From Pseudomonas fluorescens (GTDB lineage: Bacteria > Pseudomonadota > Gammaproteobacteria > Pseudomonadales > Pseudomonadaceae): a DNA stretch of 64,000 nt. Every line of letters starts with the position of its first letter. Positions within the stretch are counted from its first letter, which is position 1. Under the pieces are notes generated by a model. It was not told where the DNA came from and did not search any database. It saw only the letters and a program-made list of their open reading frames with translations. Below, one piece after another: positions 17,515-25,358 of the stretch. The DNA lies in assembly GCF_000802965.1 (NCBI RefSeq), contig NZ_JSAK01000031.1:1-64000 (forward strand), given 5' to 3'. Both the position numbers and the translations under genes were made by a program.

Positions 17515-18072
17515 ATGAACGTGGCTGGTTCCAGACGCTTGCTCAAACATCGTCTGTCGATAGGCTGGTTGTTCGCGATGTTACTCGCCGTACCAGCCTG
17601 GGCGGACTGGCATCCCGCGCTGCCCGACAGGCGTCTGGTGGGCAGCGGCGACTTTACCTGGTTCGGCGTGAGTCTATATACCGCGCGGTTGTGGAGCGCT
17701 GGGTTGCCGCTGACCTGGGATCAGCCCTTTGCACTCGAACTGACTTATCACCGTGTCTTTTCCCGGGACACGCTGGTGGAGGTCAGCCTCAATGAAATGG
17801 AGCGCATGGCAGAGGCTCGTCTAGAGGAGTCCACCCTCCAACGCTGGTCCAATGAAATGCGTGAAGACTTCGTCGATGTTCGGCCCGGAATGCGCATCAC
17901 CGGGGTCTACCATCCCGGCAAGGGCTGCACTTTCTACGTCGACGGCCAGTTGCGCCGGCGGGTCGACGACCCTGCTTTCGCCCGCGCCTTCTTCGATATC
18001 TGGCTTGATCCGCGTACACGGGACAAGCCACTGCGTCACCGACTGCTGGGGATGGCCGGGTCGGCGGAGTGA
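17515..18072 (+). CDS. Chalcone isomerase-like periplasmic protein
   Basis: 185 residues from ATG 17515. Signal peptide/anchor LSIGWLFAMLLAVPAWAD (about 15-32), then a domain with LPDRRLVGSGDFTWFGVSLYTARLW and FALELTYHRVFSRDTLVEVSLNEMERM. This is the chalcone-isomerase-like fold found in bacterial envelope proteins of unknown activity; many bind fatty acids or other hydrophobic ligands. It is first in a two-gene unit with the DUF3833 lipoprotein and is preceded by the predicted LitR operator. In other proteobacteria such genes accompany cfa-like methyltransferase, DUF1365, DUF2878 and DUF3833 genes, as here. Confidence 0.8.
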   Translation: MNVAGSRRLLKHRLSIGWLFAMLLAVPAWADWHPALPDRRLVGSGDFTWFGVSLYTARLWSAGLPLTWDQPFALELTYHRVFSRDTLVEVSLNEMERMAEARLEESTLQRWSNEMREDFVDVRPGMRITGVYHPGKGCTFYVDGQLRRRVDDPAFARAFFDIWLDPRTRDKPLRHRLLGMAGSAE

Positions 18073-18082
18073 GGAGGTTGAG

Positions 18083-18619
18083 ATGCGTCAAATACTGGTA
18101 CTGCTCGTTAGCCTGCTGCTGGTCAGCTGTAACAACGTTGGCGTGGAGCACTACGCAAAGGAGCGACCGACGCTGGACCTCGTGGGGTTCTTCTCTCGGC
18201 CGGTACAGGCTTGGGGTCTGTTCCAGAATCGCTCGGGCGAGGTGGTCAAGCGCTTCCATGTTCAGATCGACAGCCGCGTCGAGGGCCAGCAGTTGATCCT
18301 CGACGAGCGATTTCTCTACAGCGATGGCACGCGTCAGCGGCGCGTCTGGACGCTTGAACCGGCCGGTGCCGGGCGTTGGCGTGGTCGTGCCGACGACGTA
18401 GTCGGAGAGGCTACCGGCGAGGTCGCTGGCAACGCGTTGCGCTGGCGCTATCGCCTTGACCTGCCGGTTGACGGCAGGCATTGGGAAGTGGATCTGGACG
18501 ACTGGATGTACCTGATGGACGAAGACACGATGATCAATCGCTCAAGTATGAGCAAGCTGGGCGTCGAGTTGGGACAAGTGATCCTGTTCTTCCGCCGCCA
18601 GCCGGAGTCGCTTCCGTAA
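18083..18619 (+). CDS. DUF3833 family lipoprotein
   Basis: 178 residues from ATG 18083, which follows GAGGAGGTTGAG, a strong ribosome binding site. The lipoprotein signal is MRQILVLLVSLLLVSC with Cys16 as the acylated residue. The mature part shows the lipocalin-like DUF3833 pattern: LVGFFSRPVQAWGLFQNRSGEVVKRF, LDERFLYSDGTRQRRVW, DDWMYLMDEDTMINRS. Predicted to sit in the envelope and, given its neighbours, to handle a lipid. It is 10 bp downstream of the chalcone-isomerase-like gene and convergent with the operon ending at 18677. Confidence 0.85.
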   Translation: MRQILVLLVSLLLVSCNNVGVEHYAKERPTLDLVGFFSRPVQAWGLFQNRSGEVVKRFHVQIDSRVEGQQLILDERFLYSDGTRQRRVWTLEPAGAGRWRGRADDVVGEATGEVAGNALRWRYRLDLPVDGRHWEVDLDDWMYLMDEDTMINRSSMSKLGVELGQVILFFRRQPESLP

Positions 18620-18676
18620 ATCCTCAATAACCGGCAAAGCAGGCGGTATTCAATCATTTCAAAAGGCTGCTGTTGA

Positions 18677-19165
18677 TCAGCGGGACGCCGCCAGCCGCAG
18701 AATGATTGGCATCCATACAGCCCACAACGGGGCAAGCAGCAGAGCCGTGCCGAGGGTGCCCAAGGGCAGGCCTACACCGGCGATCGTTGCGCCAGCGAGG
18801 TAAGCCAGAGGTCCACCGAACAGGCCCAGTAGGACCCCGTACCAAAGCGGACGTCGAGCCCAGGCCAGGCTGTGGCGAAGCCCACTGGCCAGCACCAGCC
18901 ACAGCACGGCCAGCCACAGGGGAAGGGGGCGCTGGGTAAAATCGAAGACACCCAGCGCACCCAGGCCGGCATCCAGTAAACAGCCTGCCATCCCCACACA
19001 GGCCAGAGTGATTGCTTCGTCGCCCGGTCGAGGGCAAGCCGCCACATGCACCAACAGGCCTGCCACCACCGGGACTAGCAGCCAGGGATGCCGCTCACTC
19101 AGTACGCAAGCCCACCAGGCGGCCTGCATCCACAGCGCGTTGCCGATCAACCAGGCCCGGCTCAC
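18677..19165 (-). CDS. DUF2878 integral membrane protein
   Basis: 162 residues from GTG 19165, which begins one base after the stop of the methyltransferase gene; longer starts would lie inside that gene. Five or six membrane segments are visible (LIGNALWMQAAWWACVL, HPWLLVPVVAGLLVHVAA, LWLAVLWLVLASGL, APLWAVWMPIILRLA), with the FDFTQRPLPLW segment typical of DUF2878. Function unknown. It is the last gene of the minus-strand lipid operon. Confidence 0.8.
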   Translation of the reverse strand: MSRAWLIGNALWMQAAWWACVLSERHPWLLVPVVAGLLVHVAACPRPGDEAITLACVGMAGCLLDAGLGALGVFDFTQRPLPLWLAVLWLVLASGLRHSLAWARRPLWYGVLLGLFGGPLAYLAGATIAGVGLPLGTLGTALLLAPLWAVWMPIILRLAASR

Positions 19166-19166
19166 A

Positions 19167-20426
19167 TCAGGCGCCTGGCAGCGCTGCGCGGCGTGCGGCC
19201 GGAGCTGCCCAGAGCAGTTGCGCGACGCCGATGGCACGCTCCTCGAAACCGCCCTGGCAGTAACACAGGTAGAACTCCCAGAGGCGCTGAAAGGTGTCGT
19301 CATAGCCCAGCTCGATCAAGGCGGTGCGCGACTGGCGCAAGTTGTCGCGCCAGTGCTGCAGAGTCCGCGCATAGTCCAGGCCGAAGTCCTCCATGTGCAC
19401 CAGATTCAACGCGGTATGGCAACTGGCGGTCTGCAGCATGACGCTCAGGGAGGGCAGGGCACCACCGGGAAAGATATAGCGCTGAATGAAATCTACCGAC
19501 CGCTGGGCCTGTTCATAGCGCTGGTCGCGGATGGTGATGGCCTGCAGCAACATCAAGCCGTCATCCTTGAGCAGTGACGCGCAGCGGCGAAAGTAGACCG
19601 GCAGATAGCGGTGCCCGACCGCCTCGATCATCTCGATCGAGACCAGCTTGTCGAAACGACCGCCAAGGTCGCGGTAGTCCTCGCGCAGGACGGTAATGCG
19701 TTCTTGCAGGCCAAGATCGCGGACGCGCTGCAGGGTATGGGCGTACTGCGCTTCGGACAACGTGGTGGTGGTCACCCGGCAGCCGTGGCGGGTGGCGGCA
19801 TGGATCGCCAGGCTTCCCCATCCGGTACCGATCTCGAGCAGATGATCGTCGGGGCGCAGCGCGAGTTTGTCGCAGATACGCTCAAGCTTGTTCAGTTGAC
19901 CTTGCTCCAGGCTCTGCTCCTGACTGTCGAACATGGCTGCCGAGTACATCATGGTCGGGTCCAGCAGCCGCTCGAACAAGGCATTGCCCAGATCGTAATG
20001 GGCGAGAATATTGCGGCGCGCGCCGCGCCGGCTGTTGCGGTTGAGCCAATGCAGCAGGCGCAGGACCGGACGGCCCAGGCGCGCCAACCCGCCTTCAAGG
20101 GCGTCGAGCACCTCCAGGTTGGCGACGAAGAGGCGAGTGACCGCGGCCAGGTCCGGACTGCGCCAATAGCCATGGATGTAAGCTTCGCCGGCACCGATAG
20201 AACCGTTGGCAGCCACCATCCCCCAAACTGCCTCATCGAAGATCTCGACCTCCGCGTGCAGCTCGCTGTTGACGTCGCCAAACAACCACTCCTGGTCCTG
20301 GCAGATCAGGCGCAGACGGCCCTGGCGCAGGTTGCGAAGCTGAGTGAGCACGGCGCTCCTGGCCAGGCCGCCGAACAACGGCACCAAGCCCATGGATTTG
20401 CTAACGCTCAGAGTTGGATCGGACAT
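19167..20426 (-). CDS. Cyclopropane-fatty-acid synthase family SAM-dependent methyltransferase
   Basis: 419 residues from ATG 20426 (MSDPTLSVSK), overlapping the end of the DUF1365 gene by 26 bp. An N-terminal lipid-binding part (GSIGAGEAYIHGYWRSPDL) precedes the Rossmann domain with the SAM motif LLEIGTGWGSLAIHAA (about 195) and the family pattern HYDLGNALFERLLDPTMMYSAAMF. Relatives add a methylene or methyl group from SAM to the double bond of unsaturated acyl chains in membrane phospholipids. Its partners are those of the light- or singlet-oxygen-induced paralogs rather than housekeeping Cfa, so the product may be a methylated or further modified chain instead of a plain cyclopropane. Confidence 0.88.
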   Translation of the reverse strand: MSDPTLSVSKSMGLVPLFGGLARSAVLTQLRNLRQGRLRLICQDQEWLFGDVNSELHAEVEIFDEAVWGMVAANGSIGAGEAYIHGYWRSPDLAAVTRLFVANLEVLDALEGGLARLGRPVLRLLHWLNRNSRRGARRNILAHYDLGNALFERLLDPTMMYSAAMFDSQEQSLEQGQLNKLERICDKLALRPDDHLLEIGTGWGSLAIHAATRHGCRVTTTTLSEAQYAHTLQRVRDLGLQERITVLREDYRDLGGRFDKLVSIEMIEAVGHRYLPVYFRRCASLLKDDGLMLLQAITIRDQRYEQAQRSVDFIQRYIFPGGALPSLSVMLQTASCHTALNLVHMEDFGLDYARTLQHWRDNLRQSRTALIELGYDDTFQRLWEFYLCYCQGGFEERAIGVAQLLWAAPAARRAALPGA

Positions 20427-21213
20427 GCTCGGGCTCCTCGTGGACGTGATGGCCAAGGTTTTGGCTGCTCTGATGGGGTGTGTGGCTATAGAGCGGGGTG
20501 CGCTTGAGCAACAGGCGCAGGGCTTGCCAATAAATGGCGCCGAGGGTACGCAGGCTCATCCAGGGGAACGCCAGCACGTGCCGTTGTAGTGCGGCGCCAT
20601 CCAGCGGCTGTTGGCGCAGGGCCAGGTCGGCCTCGAATACTTTTTGTCCTTCGCGGCGGTTTTCCATGTGGATGCGCATGTGCGCGTCATCAATGTAAAA
20701 GCGCATGTGGTATTGCATATCCATTGGCAGGAATGGCGAGACATGGAATGCCTTCGTGACCGAGAACTGCCGCGGCTGACCGGGCAGCACAGACAACACG
20801 TAGTGAAAGCGCTCACGCCAGGGGGTGTTACGGACCTCCAGGACAATCGCCGCCAGGTGACCGTCACTGTCGTGGCAAAAATAGAAACTGACCGGATTGA
20901 ATGAAATCCCCCAACTGCGCGGCTGGGTCAGCAAATGAATGGTGCCGCACGGGGCCTGGCCCAAGGCCTTGGCCACCACTTCGCGCACAGCTTCCTTCAA
21001 GGGGATACCGCGACGAGTCCAGGCTGGCAGGTAATCGGTTTCTCGCCAGCACAACGGCGCCAGGCGAGAAGCACCGAGTAACGGGGACAGGCCCAGCAGC
21101 AGATCCTGTTCGTCCAGATCCACATAAAGCATGCCGGTCCGATAACGGAATCCATGGAATCGCGGCAACAAACGCCGGTGGCTGACCCAGCCGTAGCAAA
21201 GGCTGCTGTTCAC
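20401..21213 (-). CDS. DUF1365 family protein
   Basis: 270 residues from ATG 21213. The family pattern is clear: GWVSHRRLLPRFHGFRYRTGMLYVDLDE, LLTQPRSWGISFNPVSFYFC, VLEVRNTPWRERFHYVL and FHVSPFLPMDMQYHMRFY. DUF1365 genes almost always sit between an FAD amine-oxidase-like gene and a cfa-like gene, as here, and are part of light/singlet-oxygen stress regulons in other proteobacteria. Biochemical role unknown; association with acyl-chain modification is inferred from context. The start overlaps the FAD gene stop by 4 bp. Confidence 0.88.
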   Translation of the reverse strand: MNSSLCYGWVSHRRLLPRFHGFRYRTGMLYVDLDEQDLLLGLSPLLGASRLAPLCWRETDYLPAWTRRGIPLKEAVREVVAKALGQAPCGTIHLLTQPRSWGISFNPVSFYFCHDSDGHLAAIVLEVRNTPWRERFHYVLSVLPGQPRQFSVTKAFHVSPFLPMDMQYHMRFYIDDAHMRIHMENRREGQKVFEADLALRQQPLDGAALQRHVLAFPWMSLRTLGAIYWQALRLLLKRTPLYSHTPHQSSQNLGHHVHEEPEHVRSNSER

Positions 21214-22457
21214 AGGCGCTCCCCGAATCTTTGGGCGACGTCCAGTGCGCTGACCACGCCATCCTCATGGAAGCCGTTGGCCCAGTAAGCGCCGCAGAAG
21301 TAGCTGTGCTGGTTTCCCTGTAGCTCACCTTGGCGCGCCTGAGCCGCCATGGCGGCAAGGCTGTATTGAGGATGTGCATAGTTGAAGCGCGCCAGCACCA
21401 GCGACGGGTCCACGCAATCGCCCTGATTGAGGCTTACGCAGAAGGTTGCCGGGGCGTCGAGGCCTTGCAGAATGTTCATGTTGTAGGTCACGGCCGCCGG
21501 AGCGTGCTCGGGTCCACCGAGGCGATAGTTCCAGCTGGCCCAGGCCTTGCGCCGCTTGGGTAGCAGGCGGGTGTCGGTGTGAAGCACTACTTCGTTGGCG
21601 GCATAGTCGAGGGCCCCCAGCACCTCGTGCTCGGTAGTCGTCGGTTTCTCCAGCAGCGCCAAAGCCTGGTCGCTATGGCAGGCGAACACGACCTTGTCGA
21701 AACGCTCATGGCCTGCCGCGCTAGTGATCACCACGCCGTTGTCGTCCCGGCGGACGCTCATCACCGGGCAACTGAGCCGAATGCGCTCGCTGAAGCTCTT
21801 GCACAACGGCTCCACATAGCTGCGCGAGCCACCCTCGATCACTCGCCACTGTGGCCGCTGGCTGATCGAGAGCAGGCCATGGTTACGAAAAAAACGGACG
21901 AAGAAGTGCAACGGGAAGCGCAGCATATCGGCCCGTGATACCGACCAAATGGCCGAGCCCATGGGGACGATGTAGTGATGGATGAAACGCTGTCCGTAGT
22001 TTCGTTCGTGCAGGTAATCGCCAAGACTCATGCCCGGTTCGATGCGGTGGCCGTCAAGGTCGGCCACCGCCTGGCGGTTGAAGCGCATGATGTCGCGCAA
22101 CATACCCCAGAAGCCCGGCGACAGTAGATTGCTGCGCTGGGCGAAGAGGGTGTCCAGGTTATTGCCGTTGTATTCCAGGCCGCTCTGTGGATCGTTCACG
22201 GAAAAGCTCATCTCGGTGGGGCGCGAGACGACTCCAAGGCGATCCATCAAACGGATGAAGTTGGGATAAGTCCAGTCGTTGAAGACGATGAAACCGGTGT
22301 CCACGGCATAACGCTGGCCCTGCCATTCGATGTCGACAGTGTGGGTATGACCGCCGATCCAGTCAGCCGCTTCGAACACCGTCACTTCATTGCGACGTGA
22401 CAGCAGATAGGCACAGGTCAGCCCAGAGATCCCGCTGCCGATGATGGCGATGCGCAT
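21210..22457 (-). CDS. FAD-dependent amine-oxidase-like oxidoreductase
   Basis: 415 residues. N-terminal dinucleotide-binding motif IAIIGSGISGLTCAYLLSRR, then EVTVFEAADWIGGHTHTVD; C-terminal NQHSYFCGAYWANGFHEDGVVSALDVA closes the flavin fold. Members of this family act as desaturases, isomerases or oxidases on hydrophobic substrates. Its position in front of DUF1365 and the methyltransferase suggests it oxidises or desaturates the acyl chain. It lies 6 bp downstream of the SDR gene, so the operon is tightly packed. Confidence 0.88.
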   Translation of the reverse strand: MRIAIIGSGISGLTCAYLLSRRNEVTVFEAADWIGGHTHTVDIEWQGQRYAVDTGFIVFNDWTYPNFIRLMDRLGVVSRPTEMSFSVNDPQSGLEYNGNNLDTLFAQRSNLLSPGFWGMLRDIMRFNRQAVADLDGHRIEPGMSLGDYLHERNYGQRFIHHYIVPMGSAIWSVSRADMLRFPLHFFVRFFRNHGLLSISQRPQWRVIEGGSRSYVEPLCKSFSERIRLSCPVMSVRRDDNGVVITSAAGHERFDKVVFACHSDQALALLEKPTTTEHEVLGALDYAANEVVLHTDTRLLPKRRKAWASWNYRLGGPEHAPAAVTYNMNILQGLDAPATFCVSLNQGDCVDPSLVLARFNYAHPQYSLAAMAAQARQGELQGNQHSYFCGAYWANGFHEDGVVSALDVAQRFGERL

Positions 22458-22463
22458 ATGACG

Positions 22464-23213
22464 TTATTCCTGTTCGGTGCGCGCCAGTCGGCGGCCCAGG
22501 GCCAGACGCCAACGCGCTGGCAGGGCGCCAAGCAAGCGCAGGACGAAAATGAAGAGGCGGGGAAAGTTGATCTCCAGCGGTCGTCGCGTCAGGCGCGCGA
22601 CGACATGCCGCGCGGCGCGGTGGGCCGTCCAGCGTTGTGGCATGGCAAAGGTGTTGCGCTGAGTCAGGGGGGTGTCGATGAACCCAGGGCTGACCAACGT
22701 TACATCAATGCCTTCAGCGCATAGATCCAGGCGCAGGGATTCGACGAGATAACGCAGGGCCGCCTTGGACGCGCCATAGGCTCCCGCCCGCGGCAGCGCC
22801 AGCCAGGTCACCGAGCTGCCGATCACGACCAGGTGTGGTCTGTGCCCGCGACGAAGCAGTGGAAGGGCGGCTTGCAGGCAGTAACTGACCGCCAGCAGAT
22901 TGGTGCGCATCACGCGCTCGACTGTCTCGGCCTCGAACCTGCCCGGCACAAGATATTCGCAGGTGCCGGCGTTCAGGATCACCAGGTCCAGCGCGCCCCA
23001 TGCCTGCTCGATGTTCTCGCAGATAGCCGAGACCTGTCGTGGGTCAGTCACATCGCCGGTAGCGAGCAGGGCCTCAGGGTAACGCAGCACGAGCGGCATC
23101 AGTGCCTCCGCCCGCCGGCCACCCAAAGCCACCGCATGACCTTGCTCCAGAAGCCGTTCTGCCAGGGCAGCACCGAGGCCGCTGCTGGCTCCTGTCAGCC
23201 AGCAGCGGCTCAT
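22464..23213 (-). CDS. Short-chain dehydrogenase/reductase (SDR)
   Basis: 249 residues, normal SDR length. NAD(P) motif TGASSGLGAALAERLL (GxxxGxG), LVILNAG (NNAG equivalent), catalytic Ser in VIGSSVTW and YGASKAALRY (YxxxK), followed by VSPGFIDTPLT. It overlaps the NTF2-like gene stop by 4 bp. Substrate unknown; in this operon a keto/hydroxy-lipid intermediate is a reasonable guess. Confidence 0.9.
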   Translation of the reverse strand: MSRCWLTGASSGLGAALAERLLEQGHAVALGGRRAEALMPLVLRYPEALLATGDVTDPRQVSAICENIEQAWGALDLVILNAGTCEYLVPGRFEAETVERVMRTNLLAVSYCLQAALPLLRRGHRPHLVVIGSSVTWLALPRAGAYGASKAALRYLVESLRLDLCAEGIDVTLVSPGFIDTPLTQRNTFAMPQRWTAHRAARHVVARLTRRPLEINFPRLFIFVLRLLGALPARWRLALGRRLARTEQE

Positions 23214-23632
23214 GCGAGCCTCCTCTTGATCAAGCCAATCACCCCGCCAAGTACCGGGACGTGCTCGTAGAGCAGGGCGCCGGCATCGAAATAGTCGTGG
23301 TGCAGGTAGACATGTGTTGCCCAGCGCAGGTGGCTGCAGCCTTGCAGACTGATCGGCTGGCCGCGGGACAGGTGCGGATGACGGAAGTGCAGGTTCCAGC
23401 GCAGATAACCGTGGCCGGGGGCGGTTTCATCAACGTCCAGGAGGTCGTAGCGGATATCCTGGACGTTGCTGTACAGCTTTTCAAAGTAAGTGCGCAGTGC
23501 CGGCAAACCATCCAACTGATGCAGCGGATCACGAAACTGAACGTCGTTGCTGTATAGCTCGCCCAGTCGGTCCAGGCAATCAGCGTTCAGCGTTGCGAAC
23601 GTGTCAGCGAAATGGTGGAGATACGCAGACAT
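23210..23632 (-). CDS. NTF2-like / SnoaL-like protein
   Basis: 140 residues. The NTF2-like cone is recognisable from FADTFATLNADCLDRLGELYSNDVQFRDPLHQLDGLPALRTYFEKLY and the C-terminal HYDYF-like HHDYFDAGALLYEHVPVLGGVIGLIKRRL. Similar small proteins precede SDR and FAD genes in lipid clusters of other proteobacteria; enzymatic (isomerase/cyclase) or binding roles are both possible. It is the first gene of the minus-strand operon; two predicted LitR operators lie immediately upstream. Confidence 0.82.
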   Translation of the reverse strand: MSAYLHHFADTFATLNADCLDRLGELYSNDVQFRDPLHQLDGLPALRTYFEKLYSNVQDIRYDLLDVDETAPGHGYLRWNLHFRHPHLSRGQPISLQGCSHLRWATHVYLHHDYFDAGALLYEHVPVLGGVIGLIKRRLA

Positions 23633-23651
23633 GGCAAGCTCCAGGCAAAAT

Positions 23652-23675
23652 TGTACAAGTCGGAAAACCTGTACA
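23652..23675 (-). promoter_or_regulatory. Predicted LitR/PplR operator 1 of the lipid operon
   Basis: TGTACA at 23652-23657, 12-nt spacer, TGTACA at 23670-23675, matching T(G/A)TACA-N12-TGTA(C/T)A. It lies 20-43 bp upstream of the NTF2-like start. On the minus strand the proximal half overlaps TACAAT, a plausible -10 element. Confidence 0.75.
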
Positions 23676-23702
23676 TGTTTAGCTGAAGCGTACGGGGAAA
23701 AT

Positions 23703-23726
23703 TGTACAAGTCAATATTCTTGTACA
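23703..23726 (-). promoter_or_regulatory. Predicted LitR/PplR operator 2 of the lipid operon
   Basis: TGTACA at 23703-23708 and TGTACA at 23721-23726 with the same 12-nt spacer. Its start is 51 bp from that of operator 1, about five helical turns, so two bound dimers could contact each other. It sits between the LOV gene stop (23758) and the NTF2-like gene. Confidence 0.75.
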
Positions 23727-23757
23727 CTTTTTGTGTCGCTTGTGGCGCTACTCGTCG

Positions 23758-24204
23758 TTAGCCACCGAGCGTTGCCAGTTGACGGCGAAGCTCGGCCACT
23801 TCGGTCTCAAGTGACTGAATCTTTTCCAGAGCGGCAATCTTGTCGCTGACGTCGTGCTGTATGCCAATGTAGTAAGTCAATTGATCGGCATCATTGTGCA
23901 CGGGAGTGATAGACAACTCGTTCCAGAACGGGCTGCCATCCTTGCGATAGTTGCGCAGCACCTGGCGGCAAGGCTGACCGAGGCGGATGGCGCTGCGGAT
24001 TGCCTCAAGGCTGGGCTGATCATGATCGTCTGCCTGCAGGAACCGGCAATCCTGGTAGAGAATTTCGTCGGCACTGTAGCCGGTCAGGCGCTCGAAGGCG
24101 GGGTTGGCATAGATGAGAATGCTGTCATCGCCTTCCTGCTCGGCCACGACGATGCCGTCATTGGAGGCTTCGACCATAAGTTGCAGGAGTTTGGCGTCAA
24201 TCAT
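23758..24204 (-). CDS. Short LOV blue-light photoreceptor
   Basis: 148 residues, essentially a single LOV (PAS) domain with short flanking helices and no effector domain, like the P. putida SB1/SB2-LOV proteins. The flavin-binding loop YQDCRFLQ carries the adduct-forming Cys53. FMN-contacting NYRKDGSPFWNELSITPV and YYIGIQHDVS follow, then a C-terminal coiled helix (KIQSLETEVAELRRQL) likely to dimerise. Positions 61 and 66, which I recall as Arg/Arg in slow-cycling SB1-LOV, are His61 and Leu66 here. In P. putida a short LOV protein is needed for light response by class II LitR; the divergent MerR gene fits that pairing. Confidence 0.9.
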   Translation of the reverse strand: MIDAKLLQLMVEASNDGIVVAEQEGDDSILIYANPAFERLTGYSADEILYQDCRFLQADDHDQPSLEAIRSAIRLGQPCRQVLRNYRKDGSPFWNELSITPVHNDADQLTYYIGIQHDVSDKIAALEKIQSLETEVAELRRQLATLGG

Positions 24205-24352
24205 GGCTGGGCTCGTTGTGATTCGTGGGGTTGCCCCACAGCGTAGTCGTCAGCGACAGCCATGCCTAGAGGGCAGGGCGCAGAGCAGCGGGACATCGAT
24301 TGCTGCTGGTTAAAAAGTGCGATGCCTGGTTTAGAATGCCGACACACTCAGG

Positions 24353-25285
24353 ATGCAACGACTTTCAATGACCGAGCCCATCGAATCCACCTCCGACGAC
24401 GCCTTGCTGCCCATGCGGGAAGTCGCCAGCCTGACTGGCGTCAACCCGATCACCTTGCGGGCATGGGAGCGCCGTCACGGGCTAATCCGACCCGTTCGCA
24501 CGGTGGGAGGGCATCGCCTGTATTCGCAACAGGACATCGAACATATTCGTAGCATCATGCTCTGGACCAGCCGAGGCCTGCCGATCAGCAAGATAGGCGC
24601 GTTGCTCGTCCGGCAGCAGGACACGCCCGGTATCACTGCGTCGGGCTCGGCCGAAGCTCCCCTGGTCCAGTGGCAAGAGGCGGTGCACCGTGCCGCGCAG
24701 GCTTTTGATGGCGCTGAGCTGGAACGACTGCACGGGCAACTATTCACCATCTATCCGAAAGCTACTGTACTGGAGGCTATTTTGCTGCCGGTCTGGCGCA
24801 GCCTGGCATCCGGGAATAATTTCGGTCGACGCAGTCAGTGGTTGTTCCTTGACGCCTTCTTGCGTGCGCGGATGTTATTGCGCCTGCAGATGAACCAGAG
24901 CAACGGTGCTTGCGTGCTACTGGCAGACGGCTCGGGCCATGCGCGCGAATTGGAGCTGCTGTGTGCCGGTTTGTTGATGAGCAGTGACCAGCTGCGCATT
25001 GAAGTGCTGGGCGCGGGCCAGCTTCTGGATGAACTGCCGTTACTGTGTGAAGCGATTCAGCCCGCCGCGCTGGTGCTATTGGTCCAGGCGCCACTGCAGG
25101 CAGATGCACACAAACGACTGCGAGCCCTTGAAATGGGCGTTGCGTGCCCAGTGGCCTTGGCTGGCGACGGTGCTGCCGCGTCATCGGAAGAGTTGCGTGG
25201 ATCTTCGATTGCCATTTTGGGCAAGGACGAAGCGAGTATTTTGCCCAGGTTGGAAGCCTTGGTTAGGGGCACACTGCAAATTTGA
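24353..25285 (+). CDS. MerR-family regulator, class II LitR (PplR) type
   Basis: 310 residues from ATG 24353, or 305 from ATG 24368. The N-terminal MerR winged helix is typical (MREVASLTGVNPITLRAWERRHGLIRPVRTVGGHRLYSQQDIEHI). The C-terminal region has the size of the B12-binding module of LitR/CarH, with a helical bundle then a Rossmann-like half (ACVLLADGSGHARELELLCAGLLM). I do not find the ExxxH/DxHxxG residues that bind cobalamin. That is the mark of class II LitR, which depends on a LOV partner. It is divergent from the LOV gene and is the likely repressor acting on the three predicted operators at 17.5 and 23.7 kb. Confidence 0.85.
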   Translation: MQRLSMTEPIESTSDDALLPMREVASLTGVNPITLRAWERRHGLIRPVRTVGGHRLYSQQDIEHIRSIMLWTSRGLPISKIGALLVRQQDTPGITASGSAEAPLVQWQEAVHRAAQAFDGAELERLHGQLFTIYPKATVLEAILLPVWRSLASGNNFGRRSQWLFLDAFLRARMLLRLQMNQSNGACVLLADGSGHARELELLCAGLLMSSDQLRIEVLGAGQLLDELPLLCEAIQPAALVLLVQAPLQADAHKRLRALEMGVACPVALAGDGAAASSEELRGSSIAILGKDEASILPRLEALVRGTLQI

Positions 25286-25358
25286 GCAATCCAATGCATC
25301 CCTCCATCGCTGGATTGTAGGGTGTTCGTAAAATTGAAACGCCTTTTGGGGCGATGAC

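Noticed and set aside
17416..25285. Expected DNA photolyase (phr) gene in the light-responsive island
   Set aside because: Many LitR/ChrR-type clusters include one, but no photolyase-like reading frame is present in this window.
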